A DNA stretch of 18,574 nucleotides from CAZDAM01 sp964503595 (GCA_964503595.1 CAZDAM010000071.1:1-18574); one strand, 5' to 3'; positions 1-8,643 are shown, counted from the stretch's first letter. Notes: a model not told the origin generated them from the letters alone. Numbers and translations: made by a program.

Positions 1-31
1 ATGCACGGAATCGATGGGGGCGGCTGGATAA

Positions 32-556
32 GCTGAAACGGTGAAGCCTGCTGCCCACTCTGCTAATAATGGGATTGGCGGGGATCTTAAGGATGCCTAC
101 GAATCCGTCACGGTTCTCTTTTTCCCAAGAGATTCTTACATCCGGGCTGCTTTGAGGGATCATTGAATTGACTTTTATGAGCTGAAACTGGATCCGGAAC
201 AGATTCAGGCTCTTTTGAAAAACTCTCTTGCAGAGGCCCTGAACTACGAAAACATGGAGATTCACCCTTATCATACGACCCGTAATTCCTGCGTCAGCAA
301 TCAGATTCGTCTTCTGAATAGGGTTCTTGGAGAAGGGGCCATTTCTGAGTGGCATAGCATTTTTGGAATCAGGTTTTTCAGGACGCTTTCCACGATTGCA
401 CCACATAAAACCGGTCCGGCTTTTTACAGACTTGGGCTCGTAAAGAATCATTTGCATCTGAAGTGTCCGGATGAGGAGCTTCTTTATGTGAAGGAAGCTT
501 TTGAAGGCGAGCCGGAGATGAATCGTAAAACGGCTCTGTTTCGTGCTCTTTACTAG
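32..556 (+). pseudogene. Decayed Lnb N-terminal periplasmic domain-like (DUF4105) gene
   Basis: One frame stays coding-like from a TAA at 29-31 to the TAG at 554-556, but it is broken by an in-frame TGA at 164-166. Upstream it reads GDLKDAYESVTVLFF and FPRDSYIRAALRDH. Downstream it reads IDFYELKLDPEQIQALL, then HPYHTTRNSCVSNQ followed by IRLLNRVLG. The order (a FxVxPY-like stretch, an 'xxYELxLxPEQ' stretch, then 'Y....NSC...IR.L') resembles the periplasmic DUF4105/Lnb N-terminal family, where a conserved Asn-Cys pair follows a Tyr/His-rich stretch. That identification is from memory of the family pattern. The 5' half of a normal protein is absent or lies before the window. A 113-residue reading from a TTG at 215 is possible but has no convincing ribosome binding site. 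It is most likely a nonsense-inactivated remnant; a sequencing error at the TGA is the main alternative. Confidence 0.42.
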
Positions 557-583
557 CAGGTCCACGAAGTTTAAACTGACTTC

Positions 584-1528
584 ATGACTGTTCGCATTGC
601 CTATTTTGGTTCTTCTGATTTTAGTGCTTCTGTCCTAAAGAGACTTGTCGAAGAGGGATTTGAGGTTCCTCTCGTCGTGACCCAGCCGGATAAGCCTGTC
701 GGCCGCAGGAGAATCCTGACCCCGACTCCAGTGAAAGCCATGGCCCGGGAACTTGGGCTTAATGTTGAAGAGCCGCCTTCTCTGAAGAGGCTGGAAACTC
801 TTTATCGCCTAAGGGAGCTTTCTTTGGACTTTGGCGTGGTTGTAGCTTATGGCAAGATCATTCCAGGACGCATTCTGCAAACGGCAAAATTTGGTTTTTT
901 GAATGGCCATGCCAGTCATCTCCCGGCACTTCGGGGGGCGGCTCCAATCCAAAGAGCTATTCTTCAGAGGCATGCAAATACCGGAATGTGCATCATGCAG
1001 ATGAGCCCCCGACTGGATGATGGAGATATCCTCTCGGAAGAAATTCTTCCGATCGGGGCTGATGAGGGTTTTCTGTCTCTGGAGCAAAGACTGCTTGCAT
1101 CATGCTGCCGTCAGTTTCCCGAAGTTCTCAGCCACTATGCGGAATATGTCACAAGAAAAGTGGTTCAGGATGATTCAAAGGCGACCTATGCCGAAAAGAT
1201 TGCGCTTGAGGATGGTCTGATTCAGATTGAGAGAGGACTTGATGGGGCCTATGCCCAAATCAGGGCTCTTGAGGCTGGCTCTGGAGGTATTTTTTCACTG
1301 GAAGACGGCCGACGGCTGGCTGTCTTTGCCGCCCGTTGCGAAAAAGTCGAGCCGAAAGAGGTTCCCGGAACAGTGCTTCTGGGTAAGAAATTTCTGAAAA
1401 TTGCCTTTCCTGAAGGCTATCTTAACCTTCTGGAAGTCCAGTTATCCGGAAAAAAGAGGTTGCCTGTGGCGGTATTTTTAAATGGTTCTCCGCTTGAGGA
1501 TCAGTCTGTTCTGCAATCGGGGCGATGA
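584..1528 (+). CDS. fmt: Methionyl-tRNA formyltransferase
   Basis: The 314-residue protein transfers a formyl group from 10-formyl-tetrahydrofolate to Met-tRNA(fMet) in the cytoplasm, preparing the initiator tRNA. The N-terminus reads IAYFGSSDFSASVL, the usual fold start, followed by VVTQPDKPVGR. The catalytic triad of the formyltransferase fold is present as N107, H109 and D145, in NGHASHLP ... RGAAPIQRAI ... LDDGDIL. The C-terminal domain is present; KATYAEKI marks the linker. Length matches the family. Oddities are a Gly at 108 and His at 112 where families usually show V/I and L, and LEAGSGG where the 'NPWPGA' motif is expected. ATG 584 has only a weak ribosome binding site. The stop overlaps the radA start (ATGA), so the two are probably translationally coupled. 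In many bacteria fmt follows def; here the gene before it is a decayed frame. Confidence 0.95.
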   Translation: MTVRIAYFGSSDFSASVLKRLVEEGFEVPLVVTQPDKPVGRRRILTPTPVKAMARELGLNVEEPPSLKRLETLYRLRELSLDFGVVVAYGKIIPGRILQTAKFGFLNGHASHLPALRGAAPIQRAILQRHANTGMCIMQMSPRLDDGDILSEEILPIGADEGFLSLEQRLLASCCRQFPEVLSHYAEYVTRKVVQDDSKATYAEKIALEDGLIQIERGLDGAYAQIRALEAGSGGIFSLEDGRRLAVFAARCEKVEPKEVPGTVLLGKKFLKIAFPEGYLNLLEVQLSGKKRLPVAVFLNGSPLEDQSVLQSGR

Positions 1529-2892
1529 TGGCCAAGATCAAGACCGTTTATGTCTGTGCTGCCTGTGGAGCTTCCCAGCCTCGCTGGGCTGGGCAGTGTC
1601 CGGCATGCATGGAATGGAATACTTTCAGCGAGGAATTTCAGGAGGGCACTGCTGTCCGGAGCAAGCCGGCAGAAACAAGCCTGAAGAGCCGTCCCCAGAA
1701 ACTTTCAGAGATTCAGTCCATGGAAAATGTCCGTACCCCAACTGGAATCCCTGAATGTGACAGGGTACTTGGAGGGGGGCTGATTCAGGGTTCTCTGGTC
1801 CTGATTGGAGGGCAGCCGGGTATTGGAAAATCTACTCTGCTTCTGCAGTTGGCACGCTCCCTTATGGAGAAGAAACAGGGCTGCCTTTATGTCTCCGGGG
1901 AGGAGTCTGAAGCTCAGGTCAAACACCGGGCCGAAAGAATGAAGATTGCTGGGGATGGTCTCTGGATTTATGCTGACGGGGTTCTTGAGCATATTCTTCA
2001 GAGCGCTCAGGATATCAAGCCTCATGTTCTCGTGCTGGATTCGATTCAGACGGTTCGGAGTCTGGAGCTCCAGTCTGTTCCGGGAAGTGTGGCCCAGATC
2101 CGGGAATGTACTTTTAGGCTGATGGAATTTGCCAAAACGACGGGTACCATTGTGATTCTTGTCGGTCACATCACCAAAGACGGCGAAATTGCTGGTCCCA
2201 GGCTTCTGGAGCATATGGTGGATGTTGTCCTTCAGTTTGAAGGGGATCGCCAACATCTTTTCCGGGTCCTTCGGGGCATCAAGAACCGTTTTGGGGCAAC
2301 CGATGAGGTCGGTATTTTTGAAATGGCCTCTGAGGGCCTGCTGGCCGTGGAGAATCCGGCAGCCTATTTCCTTTCTGAGAGCCAGCCGGTTTCCGGGACT
2401 ACGGCCAGTGTGATCACGGAAGGCTCTCAGTCATTTCTGGTCGAGGTACAGTCCCTTGTCAGTGACAACCATTATACGTATCCGCGTCGTACAGTCTTAG
2501 GATGGGATGCCAACCGTCTTCATCTGCTTCTGGCGGTTCTTGAAAGAAGGGCCGGGATGAATTTTGGCCAGTATGATGTTACGGTGAATCTGGCTGGAGG
2601 TATCAGAAGTACGGATCCCGGTCTGGATCTGGCTTTGGCTATGGCCGTGGGTTCATCTCTTCGGAATCAGGTTCTGCCGCAGAAAACCGTCTTTCTGGGA
2701 GAGTTGGGACTAGGGGGGGAAGTACGTGGTATCGCTCGACTGGAACAGAGGGTTCGTGAAGCCCAGAAACAGGGATTTACCACGATTGTAGGCCCGGCTT
2801 CAGCGCTTTCCCGTCTGGAACTGCCGGAAATCAGACTGATTGGTGTTCGGAATGTGCGGGAGGCGATGGATCATGTCCGGGAAAAAGCATGA
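1525..2892 (+). CDS. radA: DNA repair protein RadA (RadA/Sms branch-migration ATPase)
   Basis: A 455-residue DnaB-like ATPase that promotes branch migration of recombination intermediates together with RecA. All expected parts are visible in order: an N-terminal zinc finger (C11, C14, C25, C28, in CAACG...CPAC), a RecA-type P-loop GGQPGIGKST around residues 95-104, a Walker B-like VLVLDSIQT, the RadA-specific KNRFG motif at 253-257, and a C-terminal Lon-like domain containing DPGLDLALAMAVGSS. Length is normal (about 450-460). Two ATGs (1525 and 1528) are adjacent; 1525 overlaps the fmt stop, with GGGG just upstream as ribosome binding site. No damage is seen. The 3' end overlaps the start of the degenerate M23-like frame at 2873. 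Confidence 0.97.
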   Translation: MMAKIKTVYVCAACGASQPRWAGQCPACMEWNTFSEEFQEGTAVRSKPAETSLKSRPQKLSEIQSMENVRTPTGIPECDRVLGGGLIQGSLVLIGGQPGIGKSTLLLQLARSLMEKKQGCLYVSGEESEAQVKHRAERMKIAGDGLWIYADGVLEHILQSAQDIKPHVLVLDSIQTVRSLELQSVPGSVAQIRECTFRLMEFAKTTGTIVILVGHITKDGEIAGPRLLEHMVDVVLQFEGDRQHLFRVLRGIKNRFGATDEVGIFEMASEGLLAVENPAAYFLSESQPVSGTTASVITEGSQSFLVEVQSLVSDNHYTYPRRTVLGWDANRLHLLLAVLERRAGMNFGQYDVTVNLAGGIRSTDPGLDLALAMAVGSSLRNQVLPQKTVFLGELGLGGEVRGIARLEQRVREAQKQGFTTIVGPASALSRLELPEIRLIGVRNVREAMDHVREKA

Positions 2893-3374
2893 GGATCCTT
2901 CTTTTTCGGAGATCGATCTCTCCAGTTTTCCGGAGACTGTTCCCGAGGCTTTTTGCCAGTTTCCTTACTGGCCGGGTTCCAAGGAAAGCTACTTTTTTCC
3001 TATCCTTCCAAAGGTATTTGGGATGCGGGCAAGGACTTAGGATGGCAGTATGCACCGGGTAGGTTTTACCCCCAATGGGACTGAGTACAAACACATGGAA
3101 CAGGAGTCTTTTCGTCATCAGAGTTGGCTGAATGGGATCATGAATGTTTTACGGTACTGCCACAATCTTTGGGTATCTGGGCACAGCCGTGGATATGAAT
3201 GAAAGCCAGGAGATTCTGATGAGTCTTGAAACCAGTCCGGATGAAGCCTGCTATCTGTCATGGGTAGCTGGCAAAACCAGAAACGGGTTTGTGATTGTCA
3301 ACGTCATGGGAGAAGTCGATTGGATCGGTCCGGCTTCTCAGGAAATCGGGAGGGGTATAGTCCTGAAGCAATAA
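2873..3374 (+). pseudogene. Degenerate M23 (LytM-type) peptidase-like gene
   Basis: An ATG at 2873 sits inside the radA end with a good ribosome binding site (GGGAGG at 2858-2863, 9 bases upstream). It reads MSGKKHEDPSFSEIDL and continues to FPILPKVFGMRA before a TAG at 3038-3040. The same frame resumes after the stop with DGSMHRVGFTPNGTEY and RYCHNLWVSGHSRGYE up to a TGA at 3200-3202. A shifted frame ending at the TAA at 3372-3374 carries CYLSWVAGKTRNGFVI then VNVMGEVDWIGPASQEI. In order these resemble M23 landmarks: 'FGMR...H.G....NGT', 'YGN.V...H..GYE', 'HL..V..G..V..G..IG.VG.TG..GPHLHFE'. The HLH zinc-ligand segment reads ASQ, so activity would be lost even with frames restored. Codon choice resembles the neighbouring genes. 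The M23 match is inferred from spacing, not searched. The 3' piece (3144-3374, 76 residues) could still be expressed alone, but I see no strong start signal for it. Confidence 0.4.
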
Positions 3375-3448
3375 AGGGCAGGAAACCGGGGAGCCTTCTG
3401 AGGGCTTCTTGGTGAAACCCTTCTTGAGTTCAGCGGCCTTCCTCACGC

Positions 3449-3478
3449 TTGACAAATCCGATGCGAATTCCTGACAAT
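3449..3478 (+). promoter_or_regulatory. Putative sigma-70 promoter of the TPR/ychF operon
   Basis: A perfect TTGACA at 3449-3454 is followed after 18 bases by GACAAT at 3473-3478, a 4-of-6 match to TATAAT. A TATTAT at 3488-3493 is an alternative -10 with a poor -35. The site falls in the gap between the degenerate M23 frame and the TPR gene, where a promoter is expected. Transcription starting near 3485 would favour the ATG at 3510 over the upstream GTG. Confidence 0.45.
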
Positions 3479-3509
3479 CGGTGTGTCTATTATCAATTCA
3501 GAGAGTACA

Positions 3510-4790
3510 ATGTCAAAGAATATTCATTATGAAGACGGTCTGGTGGCCCTCCGCCGTGGCGATCTGGACGGTGCGGAGCAGGCGTTCTTAAAGGCGATTC
3601 GTGTTTTCCCTCAGGATATCTATTCCTATAACAAACTTGCTTTTGTCTATAACGAAAGAGGTATGTTTGATGCAGCGGTCAATGTTCTGCGCCAAGCCCT
3701 AAGTGTCAAGCCGGGAGATCTGTTCACCCATTATATTCTGGGTAGCACCTTTCTGGACCAGGGGAATTTTCGTTCGGCAATCCAGGAATTTCGCAAGGCT
3801 GTGGAAATTAACGGGAAGGATGTCTATTCCTGGAATTCTCTGGCTCTGGCCTACAAGCTTTGCCAGGAAACCGATCTGGCCCTGGAGTGTCTGGACAAAG
3901 CAATTTTTATCGATCCGGATGATATCTATAATTACAATTCCAAGGCCATCATGCTTTTCCAGCAGGGCCTTTTGGAAGACGCCAAATTTGTGATCGAGCA
4001 GGCTCTGAAAAGATCTCCCGAGAACTATCTTCTGATGAGTAGCCTTGGGGAGATCCTGCTTCGCGAAGGCGATGTTTCCGGAGCCCGTCGTACCTTTGCC
4101 GGAATCATCCGGAATCAGCCGGAACTTGCCATCGGATACTATTCCATGGGAAATCTGGAGCTTGAGGAAGATCAGCTGGATTCGGCACTTGAGTACTATC
4201 GCAAGGCAGAATCGCTTGATCCGAACGCCTGGAAGTACAAGGCAGCCATGGCTTCGATCCTTCTTGAGAAGGGAGATACCGATATTGCTCTGGCGATGTA
4301 TGAAGCAGCAGTTGTGATTGAACCGAAGAATGCGATTCTTTTAACCGATCTGGCTCAGTGCCAGAAGCGCAAGGGTCTGATTCTGAAAGCCTATGAAAAT
4401 CTGCAGAAAGCCACGGGACTTGAATCTTCCTATGCTTTTGGGCATTTTGCGCTGGGAAGACTTTACCTTGAGCAGGATTTACTGGAGAGGGCCGAAGAAT
4501 GTTTCCTGAAATCGGCAGAGCTGGACGATTCTGATCTTTACGCGCATAACGGGCTTGGGGATGTGTACCGGATTCAGGAAAAATATCGGGAAGCCATTTT
4601 GCAGTATGAAAGAAGCCTTTCAGTGGATGAAGAAGACGCCCACGCCCTGTTTCATAAAGGTATCTGTCACCGGCAGCTGGGAGAATCTTCTCTGGCGATA
4701 GAGTCTATGGAATCCATTCTTGAAATTGACGAGTCGGCTTACTGGAGTGAAAAAGCCACGGAGCAGTTAAGGCTCTTGAGACGCAGGTGA
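3510..4790 (+). CDS. Tetratricopeptide repeat protein (about 12 TPRs)
   Basis: The 426-residue protein is almost wholly made of about 12 consecutive 34-residue TPR units. Each has the W/L-G-Y-A-F-A-P-like spacing, for example AEQAFLKAIRVFPQD, AIQEFRKAVEINGKD, ALEYYRKAESLDPNA and AILQYERSLSVDEED. Such arrays form a helical solenoid that holds protein partners; the partner here cannot be told. No signal peptide or membrane helix is seen from ATG 3510, so it is probably cytoplasmic. An in-frame GTG at 3483 would add nine residues, but it sits almost on the predicted -10 region, so ATG 3510 is preferred, with a weak GAGAG ribosome binding site. Its stop overlaps the start of the solute-binding protein (GTGA), suggesting coupled translation. 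Confidence 0.9.
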   Translation: MSKNIHYEDGLVALRRGDLDGAEQAFLKAIRVFPQDIYSYNKLAFVYNERGMFDAAVNVLRQALSVKPGDLFTHYILGSTFLDQGNFRSAIQEFRKAVEINGKDVYSWNSLALAYKLCQETDLALECLDKAIFIDPDDIYNYNSKAIMLFQQGLLEDAKFVIEQALKRSPENYLLMSSLGEILLREGDVSGARRTFAGIIRNQPELAIGYYSMGNLELEEDQLDSALEYYRKAESLDPNAWKYKAAMASILLEKGDTDIALAMYEAAVVIEPKNAILLTDLAQCQKRKGLILKAYENLQKATGLESSYAFGHFALGRLYLEQDLLERAEECFLKSAELDDSDLYAHNGLGDVYRIQEKYREAILQYERSLSVDEEDAHALFHKGICHRQLGESSLAIESMESILEIDESAYWSEKATEQLRLLRRR

Positions 4791-6343
4791 TTGTGCGAAA
4801 TCTGGTACCCGTTCTGATTGTACTCGTGCTGGCCTTTGTCTGGCTGGGTTCTCCTCCAGTTGGTCAGGAAGTGATTCAGGGGCGCTTGAGGATGGCTTTG
4901 GATACAGATCCGAGGACCCTGGATCCTGCCCAGTCCACAAGCACCCACAGCGGTATTGTCCTTGGGCTGATGCATGCATGTCTGATGCGTTTTGATCTCA
5001 AGGGATTGCCGGAATATGACGCAGCCAAGTTCTTCAAGCTTTCCGAGGATGGCCTGACTTACATTTTCACCCTGAATGAGGATCTGAGGTTTTCTGATGG
5101 CTCACCACTAAGGGCCAGAGATGTGGTTTTTTCTCTGAATCGACTGGCAGATCCACGTCAGAAGAGCCCTCGGGCCTCTCTTCTGGATGCGGTGGAAGGG
5201 TTTCAGGCCTTTCAGCAGGGAAAAGCGACTTCGCTTGCTGGAGTGACGGAACTGGATGAAAGAACCGTAAAAATCCGGCTTGTGCGCCCGTTTGGACCTT
5301 TTCTGGCAGCTTTGGCCATGCCCCAGACTTCAATTCTTAAGGCTGAGCACTTTGCAAATGGAGGGGATCTGGGGAAGGTTCCTTCGAGCGGGCCTTTTCG
5401 TCTGGTGGAATGGGAGAGGGACCAGCATCTTCTTTTGAAGGAAAACCCCTGGCATCGGCGCTCCGGAAATGTACGGGAAGTCTATCTCAGGATTTTAAAA
5501 GACCCTTTGACAGTTGGCTCTTATCTTCGTTCCGGGCAGATTGATCTGGCAGAAATCAAGCCTCAGGTTGCCGAAACTTTAAAAGAGCAGGGTTTCAGGC
5601 TTGCCATGGTGGAGGAATATAATCTTTACTTTCTGGGAATGAACATGAAGGGATGGCCAGGGCGGCATGAGGCCCTTCGCCGGGTCATTCATCAGGCCGT
5701 GGATCGCAAAACGATTCTGGAAGGCTTCTTGAAAGGTCAGGGAAGGCTGGCGACGGGTCCGGTTCCTCATGGTTTAAGAGGATATCTCAGAAATGATTTT
5801 CTGGAATTTGATCCGGATTCGGCCCGTAAGGCTGTGGCAGAAAACGGCTATGGTTCAAGACCTCTGAAACTTGCACTGTTCAACCATCCGGACAATCTGG
5901 CGATGGGGCAGATCTTTGCTGAGCAGTTGAAAGCCGTGGGGCTTAAGGTCGAACTTGTGCCCAGAGACTGGAACGGTTTTACTCAGGCCCTGCTTGATGG
6001 GGAATATGATCTCTTCTACCGAAACTGGGTGGCGGATTATCCGGACGGCGATAATTTTCTCTATCCGCTTTATCATTCCTCTTCCACAGGTTTGATGGGA
6101 AATTATCCACAATTTGCTTCTTTGGAGTTCGATTCTGTGATAGAAGAGAGCCGCCGTGAGACGGATCCGCTCAAACGGGAAAAACTCCTTAGGGAGGCAG
6201 CCCGGATTGCCCGGGAGGGGATGTCAAGACTGTGCCTCTGGTCCAAGCGCAAGATTCTGGCAGTCTCTTCCAGGCTTCGAAGTTTTGAGCCCCGTCCAAT
6301 GTACAATTCAAATAAATTTTTAGATGCCCAGCTGGCAAATTAG
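4787..6343 (+). CDS. ABC-type peptide/oligopeptide solute-binding protein, family 5 (DppA/OppA-like)
   Basis: A 518-residue SBP_bac_5 family protein, which captures peptides or similar solutes in the periplasm for an ABC importer. Residues 5-20 form a hydrophobic N-terminal helix (NLVPVLIVLVLAFVWLG), acting as signal peptide or anchor. No lipobox cysteine follows, so it is probably soluble or helix-anchored. Family landmarks are ALDTDPRTLDPAQS, the LSEDGLTYIFTL segment with FSDGSPLRARDVVFSL, SSGPFRL, GMNMKGWP, LRRVIHQAVDRKTIL and a C-terminal NWVADYPDGDNFLYPLY. Length is typical. The start is GTG 4787, overlapping the TPR stop, or GTG 4793; AGGTG upstream of the second makes both plausible. 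No permease or ATPase gene is in the window, so it is an orphan here. The substrate cannot be predicted. Confidence 0.9.
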   Translation: MIVRNLVPVLIVLVLAFVWLGSPPVGQEVIQGRLRMALDTDPRTLDPAQSTSTHSGIVLGLMHACLMRFDLKGLPEYDAAKFFKLSEDGLTYIFTLNEDLRFSDGSPLRARDVVFSLNRLADPRQKSPRASLLDAVEGFQAFQQGKATSLAGVTELDERTVKIRLVRPFGPFLAALAMPQTSILKAEHFANGGDLGKVPSSGPFRLVEWERDQHLLLKENPWHRRSGNVREVYLRILKDPLTVGSYLRSGQIDLAEIKPQVAETLKEQGFRLAMVEEYNLYFLGMNMKGWPGRHEALRRVIHQAVDRKTILEGFLKGQGRLATGPVPHGLRGYLRNDFLEFDPDSARKAVAENGYGSRPLKLALFNHPDNLAMGQIFAEQLKAVGLKVELVPRDWNGFTQALLDGEYDLFYRNWVADYPDGDNFLYPLYHSSSTGLMGNYPQFASLEFDSVIEESRRETDPLKREKLLREAARIAREGMSRLCLWSKRKILAVSSRLRSFEPRPMYNSNKFLDAQLAN

Positions 6344-6370
6344 GCCGGAAGTGGGCAGGTAAGGAGAATC

Positions 6371-7468
6371 ATGGGTCTTCGCTGTGGTATCGTTGGGCTT
6401 CCCAATGTAGGAAAATCGACTCTGTTCAATGCACTCACTGCGGCGGGAGCAGAGGCAAGCAATTATCCCTTCTGTACCATTGAACCCAATACGGGAATGG
6501 TGAAAGTACCGGATTCCCGCCTCGATGAGCTGGCTGGAATTGTCAATCCGGAGAGGGTTTTGCCTGCGGTTACCGAGATTGTGGATATTGCCGGTCTGGT
6601 TGCGGGAGCTTCAGAAGGCGAAGGTCTGGGAAACAAGTTTCTTGGCCATATAAAGGAAGTCGATGCCATTTTGCATGTGGTGCGCTGCTTTGAAGAAGAG
6701 GATGTTGTCCATGTTCACGGCTCCCCGGATCCAATTCGGGATATTGAGATCATTGAAACCGAACTGATTCTGAAGGATCTGGAAACTGTGGAGAAGTCCA
6801 TGCATCGTTCCAGGAAAGGCATGCAGACTCCGGAAGGCCGGGCTGAGCATGATCTTCTGGGCAAGGTCAAGAAGCAGCTTGAAGAAGGTCGCTGGCTGGG
6901 CAGGGAAGACTTTTCCGAAAAGGAGCTTGAGATCCTGAACCCGCTGTTCCTGATTTCCATGAAGCCGGTTCTTTATGTGGCCAATATTTCGGAAAAAGAT
7001 ATTGGTAACGAAGATTCCCTGCCAACAGTTTTGGCCATGAAAAAGAGAGCGGAAGCCGAGGGTAACGGACTTATGACCGTCTGCTCCCGGATTGAGGCGG
7101 AGATCAGTGAGCTGGAATCTCCTGAGGAAAAACGGGAATTTCTGGATTCCGTCGGTCTTCAGGAAAGCGGCCTTGATGTTCTGATCCGGGCTTCCTTTGG
7201 CATGCTGGGCCTGATGACGTACTTCACGGCCGGTGTCAAGGAAGTGCGTGCCTGGACGATTCGCAGGGGCATGAAGGCACCTCAGGCCGCCGGGGTCATT
7301 CATACTGATTTCGAGCGTGGCTTTATCAAGGCCGAAGTGGTGGCTTTCAAGGACTATCTGGACTGTCAGGGAGAGGCCGGAGCCAAGGAAAAGGGACTTT
7401 TACGTATTGAAGGCAAAGAGTATGTCGTGCAGGATGGCGATATCATGCACTTCCGCTTCAATGTCTGA
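6371..7468 (+). CDS. ychF: Redox-regulated ATPase YchF (Obg-family P-loop ATPase)
   Basis: A 365-residue Obg-family P-loop protein that binds ATP in preference to GTP and associates with ribosomes. The P-loop GLPNVGKST spans residues 9-17; NYPFCTIEPNTG is the switch region and DIAGLVAGASEGEGLGN the G3 region. The G4 position reads NISEKD (NxxE), as expected for YchF rather than the NKxD of GTPases. A coiled-coil insert (around residues 125-190) is followed by a C-terminal TGS domain ending DGDIMHFRFNV. Length is typical (about 363). ATG 6371 has a clear ribosome binding site, AAGGAG, six bases upstream. It lies 27 bases after the solute-binding gene and nine before the glycosyltransferase start, so it is part of the same operon. 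Confidence 0.97.
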   Translation: MGLRCGIVGLPNVGKSTLFNALTAAGAEASNYPFCTIEPNTGMVKVPDSRLDELAGIVNPERVLPAVTEIVDIAGLVAGASEGEGLGNKFLGHIKEVDAILHVVRCFEEEDVVHVHGSPDPIRDIEIIETELILKDLETVEKSMHRSRKGMQTPEGRAEHDLLGKVKKQLEEGRWLGREDFSEKELEILNPLFLISMKPVLYVANISEKDIGNEDSLPTVLAMKKRAEAEGNGLMTVCSRIEAEISELESPEEKREFLDSVGLQESGLDVLIRASFGMLGLMTYFTAGVKEVRAWTIRRGMKAPQAAGVIHTDFERGFIKAEVVAFKDYLDCQGEAGAKEKGLLRIEGKEYVVQDGDIMHFRFNV

Positions 7469-7476
7469 GGTGAGTG

Positions 7477-8637
7477 ATGACGGAATATCCGGAGCTGGAA
7501 ACTTCTCTTCCGGAAGACTTCCTCAAGCTCAGGATTGCCTATGTGCATGACTGGCTGACCGGAATGCGGGGAGGGGAGAAGGTCCTGAATGAGCTCATCG
7601 AGCTTTTCGGGCCCCGTGATCTTTATACCCTGGTGCATGCCAGGGGAAAGCTTTCCCCCCAGATTGAATCCTGTCGGATTCAGACCAGTTTTCTGCAGAA
7701 ACTTCCGTTCTGTCCAAACCGTCACCAAATCTGGCTTCCGCTTTATTCCCGGGCAATCGAGTCCTTTGATCTGAGCCGTTATGATCTGGTGATTTCCACC
7801 TCCCACTGTGTGGCCCAGGGAACTCTGACCCCAGCGAATACCCTGCACTGGTGCTACGTACATACTCCGGTGCGTTATGCCTGGGATATGTGGCCGGAGT
7901 ATGAGTCCTCGCTTCCCTATCCTGCCCGTCCTATCTGGCGTGAGATGATGCACCGCCAGAGACTCTGGGACTGTCTTGCTGGTCGCAGGCCCGATCATCT
8001 GGTGGCCAATTCGGCCTATGTGGCTTCAAGAATCCACAAGCACTGGGGTCGGGAGGCGGAAGTCATTCACCCTCCGGTAGAAATGAACCGCTTTGAGTGT
8101 GGTGATACCAGGGAGGATTACTATTTTGTTCTCTCGGCTCTGGTTCCCTATAAACGGGTGGATCTGGCCATTGAAGCCTGCAAAAAACTCAAGCGCCGAC
8201 TCGTGATTGCCGGAAAAGGCCCGGAGGAGAAACGCCTGAAGGCCTTGGCTTTAGGGACAAAAACGGAGTTTTTGGGCCGCGCGAAGGATGCCGAGATTCA
8301 GAAGCATTACCAGACGGCCCGGGCTTTTCTGTTTCCAGGGCTTGAGGATTTTGGCATCACGCCCCTTGAAGCCATGGCTTCGGGAACTCCCGTTGTGGCC
8401 TATGGATCCGGGGGTGCTCTGGAAACCGTCAAGAATGAAGTCAGCGGGGTCCATTTCTTTCGCCAGGAGGTGGATTCGATGATCGAGGCCATGCTGAGGA
8501 TTGAAGAGCTTTCCCTGGATAGGGAGCATCTGAGAGCCCATGCAGACCGATTTTCGAAGAACTGGTTTCGAAGACATGTCGTGCGTTCCGTCCTGAAAAA
8601 ATGGCAGGAGCACGAAGCCCGTATCCGAGGGCTTTGA
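7477..8637 (+). CDS. GT4-family glycosyltransferase (WbaZ-like)
   Basis: A 386-residue GT-B retaining glycosyltransferase that moves a sugar from an activated nucleotide donor, most likely onto a surface polysaccharide or lipopolysaccharide precursor at the cytoplasmic membrane face. The N-terminal half shows RIAYVHDWLTGMRGGEKVL, the acceptor-side Gly-rich start typical of this group, and WCYVHTPVRYAWDMW. The C-terminal half shows VLSALVPYKRVDLAIEAC, the donor-binding KRLKALA/FLGRAKDAEI segment, and the E-F-G-x4-E motif (E290, E298 in LEDFGITPLEAMASG). Both halves resemble WbaZ-like mannosyltransferases; the donor sugar is inferred only. ATG 7477 is preferred over GTG 7474 because GAGGTG lies just upstream. 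No other capsule or O-antigen gene is present nearby. Confidence 0.9.
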   Translation: MTEYPELETSLPEDFLKLRIAYVHDWLTGMRGGEKVLNELIELFGPRDLYTLVHARGKLSPQIESCRIQTSFLQKLPFCPNRHQIWLPLYSRAIESFDLSRYDLVISTSHCVAQGTLTPANTLHWCYVHTPVRYAWDMWPEYESSLPYPARPIWREMMHRQRLWDCLAGRRPDHLVANSAYVASRIHKHWGREAEVIHPPVEMNRFECGDTREDYYFVLSALVPYKRVDLAIEACKKLKRRLVIAGKGPEEKRLKALALGTKTEFLGRAKDAEIQKHYQTARAFLFPGLEDFGITPLEAMASGTPVVAYGSGGALETVKNEVSGVHFFRQEVDSMIEAMLRIEELSLDREHLRAHADRFSKNWFRRHVVRSVLKKWQEHEARIRGL

Positions 8638-8643
8638 TTTCGC

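Noticed and set aside
1705..2256. Antisense frame of 183 codons inside radA
   Set aside because: The radA frame is fully conserved and its motifs lie on the + strand. The antisense translation shows no recognisable protein features.
6611..7303. Antisense frame of 230 codons inside ychF
   Set aside because: It is a shadow of a conserved gene, with no ribosome binding site or recognisable domain.
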